Below are positions 60,101 to 64,000 of a stretch of 64,000 nucleotides of DNA, piece after piece (position 1 is the first letter of the stretch; each line of letters begins with the position of its first letter). The notes below the pieces were generated by a model that saw nothing but the letters and a program-made list of their open reading frames with translations, searched no databases and was not told where the DNA came from. Location of the stretch: positions 1 through 64,000 of the forward strand of contig CAYNLK010000005.1 of NCBI GenBank assembly GCA_964398055.1. The letters run 5' to 3'. A program made the position numbers and the translations under genes. Source of the stretch: CAYNLK01 sp964398055. Lineage in GTDB: Bacteria > Chloroflexota > Anaerolineae > 4572-78 > J111.

Positions 60101-61874
60101 TGATCTGGCCCGGCTGAGTAGCAGCAACTTTCAAAGCGCTATTCCCGGTTTGCAGACCCTGGTGCTCTCGATAGGGGGAGTGACCCACATCTTTCGCGGC
60201 GAAACCCTGATTACCTACAACTACTGGGACCCCACCCGGGTGATCCCGGCCACTATCAACGAATTTCCCTACTTCAGCTTTCTCTTTGCCGACCTGCACC
60301 CCCATATGATCGGTATCCCTTTCACCGTGCTTTTCTTGAGCCTGGCCTACAACTGGTTCCGCCCCAACGAACCAACCTCCCTTCGGTCGCAACCGGCCAT
60401 CCAGCCATCCAGCCAACCTCCCTTCATCCCTCATCCTTCATCCTTCATCCTTGCTCTGCGGTGGCTGGCTCTGCCTTTTGTATTAGGGGCCGTGGCCGTG
60501 ATTAATACCTGGGATATGCCAACCTACCTGGGGCTGATGCTGGTGACATTCCTGTTAAGCCGCTATCGCCGCCTGACCGGGCAACTCACCGTGAGCCAGG
60601 CCGCTCTGTTGTTGGGACAGGGCCTACTCTTTGGACTGGCTCTGTTAGCGATGACGTATCTCCTGTATGCCCCCTTCTTCCTCAACTACCAGGCCATCGA
60701 CGTCGGTTTGGGCCTGGTGCGCGACCACACGCCCCTCGACCAGCACCTCAAGATTTGGGGACTGTTCATATTTGTGATTGGTTCCTGGCTGCTCGTGTCG
60801 CTGCTCTACCCGGCGACTCGCGCCGGCTTGCTGCGGGCGCTGAGCCTTTACTTGCGCCGCTGGAATGTTGCCCCCCACCTGACTGAGATTTACCGGCAAA
60901 TCGTCTCTCGCCAGACTCAAGGTTACTTCATGGGTTGGTGGAGCCTGGTTGGAATGTTGGCTATCTCGATAGTTCTGGTATTGCTCGGCTACCCGGTACC
61001 GGCCTATTTATTACCGCTACTGACCCTGACCGTACTCTTACTATTCCGCCGCGAAGTGACCGCCGAAACGGGTTACCTGGGTGTGTTGACTTTCACCGGC
61101 CTGTCAATTCTGCTGGGGGTGGAATTCTTCTTCCTGCGCGACTTTCTGGGCGGCGGTGAATATTACCGCATGAACACCCTGTTCAAATTCTTCATCCAGG
61201 TGTGGGTGATGTTTGGCCTGGTGGCAGCCGTGGCCCTGCCCCAATTGTGGCAGTGGGCCTGGCGCTGGCCGTGGCCGGCTCAACTGGCCTGGCGCGGGGC
61301 CATAATGGTCCTGCTGATGGCCAGCCTGGTCTACCCGCTGCTGGGTACTCGCACCCGCGTCGACGACCGTTTCCCCGGCGACCATAACCGGCCGCCGCTA
61401 GGCAGCCTCGATGGGCTGGCCTATATGAGCGTGGGTACCTTTGAGTGGCCCGCCGGCAGTCCTATCGAACTGGCGTACGACTACGAGGCTATCCGCTGGC
61501 TGCAAGAGAACGTGCCCGGCACGCCGGTTCTGGCCGAAGCCAAGGTGGGCTACTACCGCGAAGGTGGAATGCGGGTGGCGGCCTACACCGGACTGCCCTC
61601 GATTTTGGGCGGGCTGCACCAAAGCGAGCAGCGCTACGCCTCCCAGATCGGCGACCGGGATTTTGTGGTCAGCGAGTTTTGGACCACGCCCAACCCGGAG
61701 CGCACCCTGGAGTTGATCGACCGGCTGGGCATTGAGTACATCTACGTCGGTCAGATCGAACGGATTACCCATGGGACCTATATCGAAGAAAAATTCCAGC
61801 AGTTGTACCAGCAGGGCGCCCTGGAACTGGTCTTTGCCAATGAGAAAACCAAGATTTACCGGGTGGTTCGATGA
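57150..61874 (+). CDS. Giant GT39–DUF2298 membrane fusion protein
   Basis: The protein has 1574 residues from the ATG at 57150 (weak ribosome site; an in-frame TTG at 57114 is the alternative). The N-terminal half is a GT-C/family-39 protein (acidic DNGTFAHPDERSTVAFY loop, about 10 spans). The C-terminal half is the DUF2298 (Chlor_Arch_YYY) domain with GGIINYYYYGLFLVGVLIK and NLDGAG. It likely moves a polyprenyl-linked sugar to a surface acceptor. Three heptad-type low-complexity insertions (57926, 58448, 60374) lie in-frame in its loops. Its stop overlaps the glnE start (ATGA). Confidence 0.85.
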   Translation: MHATGKFLHRLAPLLLLIILVAAAGLRFYNLNWDNGTFAHPDERSTVAFYAPTIRWPAEPATLLEPRASTLNPFWDVQNQSRRSYTYGHFPLYTLVLVANLLSRLTPLATWLELPPAIGQFLATSQSGHGYAQIGRALMALADLASVYLLFLLGRRLYGLWAGLLAAALSAFTVLQIQLAHFFAVDPVSTTFTLLALYGAILMVDHRSTGATTITGIGIGLAVASKFSALPIAFAPVVAAYMVISHRQPGPDNSSLNERISNLESPISNLHSQTPNRNSQIVNRMIGLVLLSLGVAFVIFVATSPYVVLDFENFRQAVLVEQGQMVRGMADFPFTRQYRNTLAYWYFLEQQVRWGMGWPLGLLAMAGLVWVGIKAVRGQAQPGEWIVLWWIILYFGLTGLFLAKFMRYMVPVVPLFTLFGAGLVAALWQWGNKAEEQEGRGAEGQGRETAPLPPRPHAPLLRKLSKVAAIALAVIALAGAMIWSIAFVNGVYGSEHTWVTFARWIYANVPNGACIAYEHWDDRMPTDIPEPGGNAGAHRYFQPQLPMYDDDTPQKYELLRSTLMNCDYIALASNRLWRTIPRLPERYPMSSRYYEALFSENNELGFEQIYSVETPPRLGPFRFDDQAADESFTVYDHPKPILFKKTRQLSAAEWDAILGNTWQGAIPGYVGRPTLLMRLAGAGDSPRPPVGQSPEQAGKSLLLDVPVNQLPVVADFRWNTLANNSTLAAILMWWGVVMLIGLIAWPLTYLLCPKLPDRGYGLSKSLGLLLVSYFVWLNSSLGGLGNRWGTAVLAVVILFGLSIWLFIRQRRQLFQFWRRHSRLILVSEAVFTLVYLFFIFLRLLNPDLWQPWLGGEKMLEIGFLNALVKSAHMPPYDPFFAGGIINYYYYGLFLVGVLIKLTGIQPSIAFNLAVPTLAGLTAINVFGLATNLATGQLPFGRLGPASRPPQTAGQFDLNTSGAGLLAILLVLFIGNLDGAGQLMRDLARLSSSNFQSAIPGLQTLVLSIGGVTHIFRGETLITYNYWDPTRVIPATINEFPYFSFLFADLHPHMIGIPFTVLFLSLAYNWFRPNEPTSLRSQPAIQPSSQPPFIPHPSSFILALRWLALPFVLGAVAVINTWDMPTYLGLMLVTFLLSRYRRLTGQLTVSQAALLLGQGLLFGLALLAMTYLLYAPFFLNYQAIDVGLGLVRDHTPLDQHLKIWGLFIFVIGSWLLVSLLYPATRAGLLRALSLYLRRWNVAPHLTEIYRQIVSRQTQGYFMGWWSLVGMLAISIVLVLLGYPVPAYLLPLLTLTVLLLFRREVTAETGYLGVLTFTGLSILLGVEFFFLRDFLGGGEYYRMNTLFKFFIQVWVMFGLVAAVALPQLWQWAWRWPWPAQLAWRGAIMVLLMASLVYPLLGTRTRVDDRFPGDHNRPPLGSLDGLAYMSVGTFEWPAGSPIELAYDYEAIRWLQENVPGTPVLAEAKVGYYREGGMRVAAYTGLPSILGGLHQSEQRYASQIGDRDFVVSEFWTTPNPERTLELIDRLGIEYIYVGQIERITHGTYIEEKFQQLYQQGALELVFANEKTKIYRVVR
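57926..58002 (+). repeat. In-frame heptad array inside the giant GT gene
   Basis: Eleven units of an AATCTCC/AATCGTA type, 77 bp, encoding ISNLESPISNLHSQTPNRNS. It sits in a predicted cytoplasmic or exterior loop before a membrane span. Confidence 0.88.
58448..58536 (+). repeat. In-frame repeat with inverted arm inside the giant GT gene
   Basis: A purine-rich array with GGGGCAG/GAGCAGG units (58448-58490) is followed by its pyrimidine-rich complement (58497-58536), encoding an Arg/Glu/Gly/Pro-rich loop. Confidence 0.85.
60374..60456 (+). repeat. In-frame repeat inside the giant GT gene
   Basis: An 8-bp run (GCCATCCA) is followed by 7-bp units CTTCATC/CCTCATC. The peptide is a Ser/Pro/Gln-rich loop (QPSSQPPFIPHPSS). 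Confidence 0.82.
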
Positions 61875-64000
61875 AAACTGAAGATGAAATCCAGCCGCAC
61901 GACAAAAACTTCAGCCTTCATCCTTCAGCTCTCATCCTTCATTTTGCCGCGGAGTTGAGCAACGACGCCATCCAGCAACTTTTGGCCCCGGCCGGCTTCA
62001 AGGATTGGCGGCAAGCCTACGCCTGCCTGCGGCGCATTCCGACCACCCCCGAGGCCAGGCTGGCTTTGGCCGATCTACTGCCTACCCTGTTCATGGCGCT
62101 GAGCAGCGCCGCCAACCCTGATCGAGTCCTGGTTAGTTTTGAGCGATTTAGCCACAACGCCCCGAACCAACTGCAACTGCTCCGCTATTTGCGTGGTAAT
62201 CCGCGCGCCGTCGAAATCCTGGTGACCCTGTTTGCCGGCAGCCAATTTCTCACCGAAATCCTGCTGCGCCATCCCGAATATCTCAATCAACTCACCGCCC
62301 GCAAACACGTGGCCGAGTTGAAGACGGTCGAGCAGTTGCGGATGGAGCTACAGGTGAAACTGGCTCCGCTGCTGGCCAATCACCACAACGGCCCAATTCC
62401 GCCGGCCGAGTTAACGCCTATTTTCGACGCCCTGCGCCGCTTTCAGCGGCAGGAGCTGCTGCGGATTGGCACCTACGACCTGCTGGATTTATTCGACCTG
62501 CCCACCGTTACCGCCCAGCTTTCAAACCTGGCCGACAGCCTGGTGCAGAGCTGTTTACAGCTGGCGGCCCGGCAGTCCCAGACCGAACCGGCCGGTTTTG
62601 CCGTGTTGGGCATGGGTAAATTGGGCGGCGCGGAGCTGAACTACAGCTCCGACATCGACCTGATTTTTGTGGCGGCCGACCGGGCCGGGGCCTATTTGGG
62701 CCTGGCCCAGCAGTTGATCGACGGCCTGGCCCGGACCACCGGCGAGGGCTTTCTCTACCGGGTCGATATGCGGTTGCGGCCGTGGGGCAACGCCGGCGCG
62801 CTGGTCTCTTCGCTGGCAGGCCACCTGGGCTACCTGCAGCAGCATGCCCGGCTGTGGGAACGGCAGGCCCTGCTCAAGGCCCGGGTTATCGCCGGCGACC
62901 AGGCTGTCGGCCAGAGGCTGCTACGGCAGGCCAAACCGTTCCTGTTTAACACCCCGGCGGAGGTCGTTCGCCGTGACGTGCGGGCGATGAAGGAGCGAAT
63001 TGAAACCAAATTGCGACGGCAGGGGAATAGTTGGGGTGAGGTCAAGCTGGGGGCTGGCTCGATCCGGGATATCGAGTTTGTGACCCAATATTTGCAGTTG
63101 GTGCATGGCCGGCAGCAGCCCAAACTGCACCGCCGCAACACTCTGGACGCCCTGGCCCAACTCTCGGCCGGCGGCTACATCCAGCCGGCGGAATATCGCA
63201 TCCTGGCCGATGGCTACATCTTTCTGCGCACCGTGGAGCATCACTTGCAACTGATGCACTATTGCCAAACCCACACTCTGCCCGGCGAAGCCGAAGCCCT
63301 GACCCACCTGGCCCGCCGGTTGCGCTTTCCCGGCGCTGAGGCCGGCGAAAAATTTGTGGCCCGCTACCAGGAACACAGCGTCGCCATCCGCACCGTCTAT
63401 CGCCGGTATCTCGATACCGGTGAAAATGGAGGGGAAACCGTGAGCAATGAGGCTAAACCGAGACACAACCCCAACCTTCCCGCGGCCCACGTGGCCCGCC
63501 ATACCCGCCGGATGCCGGCCACTTATGCCGCCACCTTCAGCCAGGCGGAGATCGCCCACCACACCGAACTGATCGACCGGCTGGGGCCGGACAACCTGGT
63601 CGAAGTAGAGGCCAGCCCGCGTGACGAGGGTTTGTGGCAGGTGACCATTGTCGGTTTTGATTATGTGGGCCAGCTTTCGCTCATTTGCGGGCTGCTGTTT
63701 GTCTACGGTTTTGATATTGTCGACGGCCACGTCTTTTCTTACGGTTTGGCCGAAGAGACCGTCCAGCCGCAACCGGCGCCGCGCCGCCCCAAACCTCGCT
63801 ACCAATTGCCCAAAAAGTCCGGCCAGCCGGCGCAGCCCAAGATTGTTGACGTTTTTACCGTGCGCCCTTTGCAGCCCAACGTCACCGCGGCCGCCTGGCT
63901 CAACTATGCGGCTGACCTGGCCGAGTTGACTCGCCTGCTCCACGCCGGCAAGCAGCATGAAGCCCAGGGTGAGTTGGCCAAGCGGGTGGCGGTGGCGTTG
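61871..64000 (+). CDS. glnE: Glutamine-synthetase adenylyltransferase-type protein with ACT-like domain (partial)
   Basis: The frame is open from the ATG at 61871 to the right edge (710 codons seen). A nucleotidyltransferase domain with GMGKLGGAELNYSSDIDLIF (about residue 248) and the helical GlnE region (about 300-520) match the GlnE N-terminal half. From about residue 590 an ACT-like fold follows (LWQVTIVGFDYVGQLSLICG), which normal GlnE lacks. It would (de)adenylylate GlnA. Residues 13-25 come from a heptad array. The start overlaps the previous stop. Confidence 0.85.
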   Translation, partial: MKTEDEIQPHDKNFSLHPSALILHFAAELSNDAIQQLLAPAGFKDWRQAYACLRRIPTTPEARLALADLLPTLFMALSSAANPDRVLVSFERFSHNAPNQLQLLRYLRGNPRAVEILVTLFAGSQFLTEILLRHPEYLNQLTARKHVAELKTVEQLRMELQVKLAPLLANHHNGPIPPAELTPIFDALRRFQRQELLRIGTYDLLDLFDLPTVTAQLSNLADSLVQSCLQLAARQSQTEPAGFAVLGMGKLGGAELNYSSDIDLIFVAADRAGAYLGLAQQLIDGLARTTGEGFLYRVDMRLRPWGNAGALVSSLAGHLGYLQQHARLWERQALLKARVIAGDQAVGQRLLRQAKPFLFNTPAEVVRRDVRAMKERIETKLRRQGNSWGEVKLGAGSIRDIEFVTQYLQLVHGRQQPKLHRRNTLDALAQLSAGGYIQPAEYRILADGYIFLRTVEHHLQLMHYCQTHTLPGEAEALTHLARRLRFPGAEAGEKFVARYQEHSVAIRTVYRRYLDTGENGGETVSNEAKPRHNPNLPAAHVARHTRRMPATYAATFSQAEIAHHTELIDRLGPDNLVEVEASPRDEGLWQVTIVGFDYVGQLSLICGLLFVYGFDIVDGHVFSYGLAEETVQPQPAPRRPKPRYQLPKKSGQPAQPKIVDVFTVRPLQPNVTAAAWLNYAADLAELTRLLHAGKQHEAQGELAKRVAVAL
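61909..61943 (+). repeat. In-frame heptad array near the glnE start
   Basis: Five units (CTTCAGC, CTTCATC, CTTCAGC, TCTCATC, CTTCATT). A complementary CTGAAGATGAA precedes it at 61878-61888. Confidence 0.82.

Noticed and set aside
62921..63958. 345-codon open frame on the minus strand near the right edge
   Set aside because: It is antisense to glnE, which has clear GlnE motifs and runs in frame through the region.

Overview
The window looks like a piece of a chromosome from a Chloroflexota bacterium, most likely Anaerolineae-like. The evidence is the moderately high GC content, a giant glycosyltransferase-39/DUF2298 fusion protein typical of that phylum, PASTA-less Ser/Thr kinase–FHA–propeller proteins, a Cys-rich 'CPFYYADFHRGR' protein and several Chloroflexota-type hypothetical proteins. 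The assignment rests on family recognition only. There is no rRNA, CRISPR array, prophage or intact insertion sequence. One tRNA (Gln, CUG anticodon) is present. About 53 protein genes, one frameshifted gene remnant and one partial gene (glnE, running off the right edge) are supported.

Layout. 1–7.1 kb: a two-domain disulfide oxidoreductase, a YitT-family membrane protein, a lipoprotein, and a potassium operon (KimA-like transporter plus two TrkA/RCK proteins). 7.3–12.9 kb: a cation/proton antiporter; a three-gene unit (methyltransferase, LysW-like carrier, ATP-grasp ligase); a degenerate response regulator; a frameshifted flavin-reductase-type remnant; and a GNAT gene. 12.9–23.4 kb: a GT-C membrane protein, fabF, a winged-helix regulator–DegV pair, a sigma factor–DegV–membrane protein group, fabH, pepA, a uracil-DNA glycosylase and OsmC. 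23.6–34.8 kb: a lipoate pair (a strikingly degenerate lipB, then lipA), an HNH endonuclease, exported PA14 and surface proteins, a BMP-type binding protein and a cNMP-binding protein. 35–44.6 kb: dinG (with exonuclease), efp, a Trx–VKOR oxidase, an EamA exporter, an Lrp regulator, lysA and an Ada-like protein. 44.8–56.8 kb: a kinase, an ANTAR regulator, amt, an unknown gene, glnA, a UroD-like protein, GT4 and a FemAB-like GNAT. 56.9–64 kb: tRNA-Gln, the GT39–DUF2298 giant and glnE.

Nitrogen assimilation is the best-connected theme. The ANTAR regulator, amt (whose leader carries a strong promoter and an intrinsic terminator), an unknown protein, glnA (with a conserved adenylylation-type tyrosine motif) and glnE (here fused to an ACT-like domain) would together take up ammonium, assimilate it and tune glutamine synthetase.

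The most unusual feature is a family of about 15 short arrays of degenerate 7-bp repeats. The sequence differs from array to array but the period is always seven. Most start exactly at, or contain, the stop codon of a gene; many fold back as inverted repeats. Four lie inside coding sequence and add low-complexity peptide. Separately there are several REP-like palindromes and an 89-bp MITE-like element with 11-bp flanking direct repeats.
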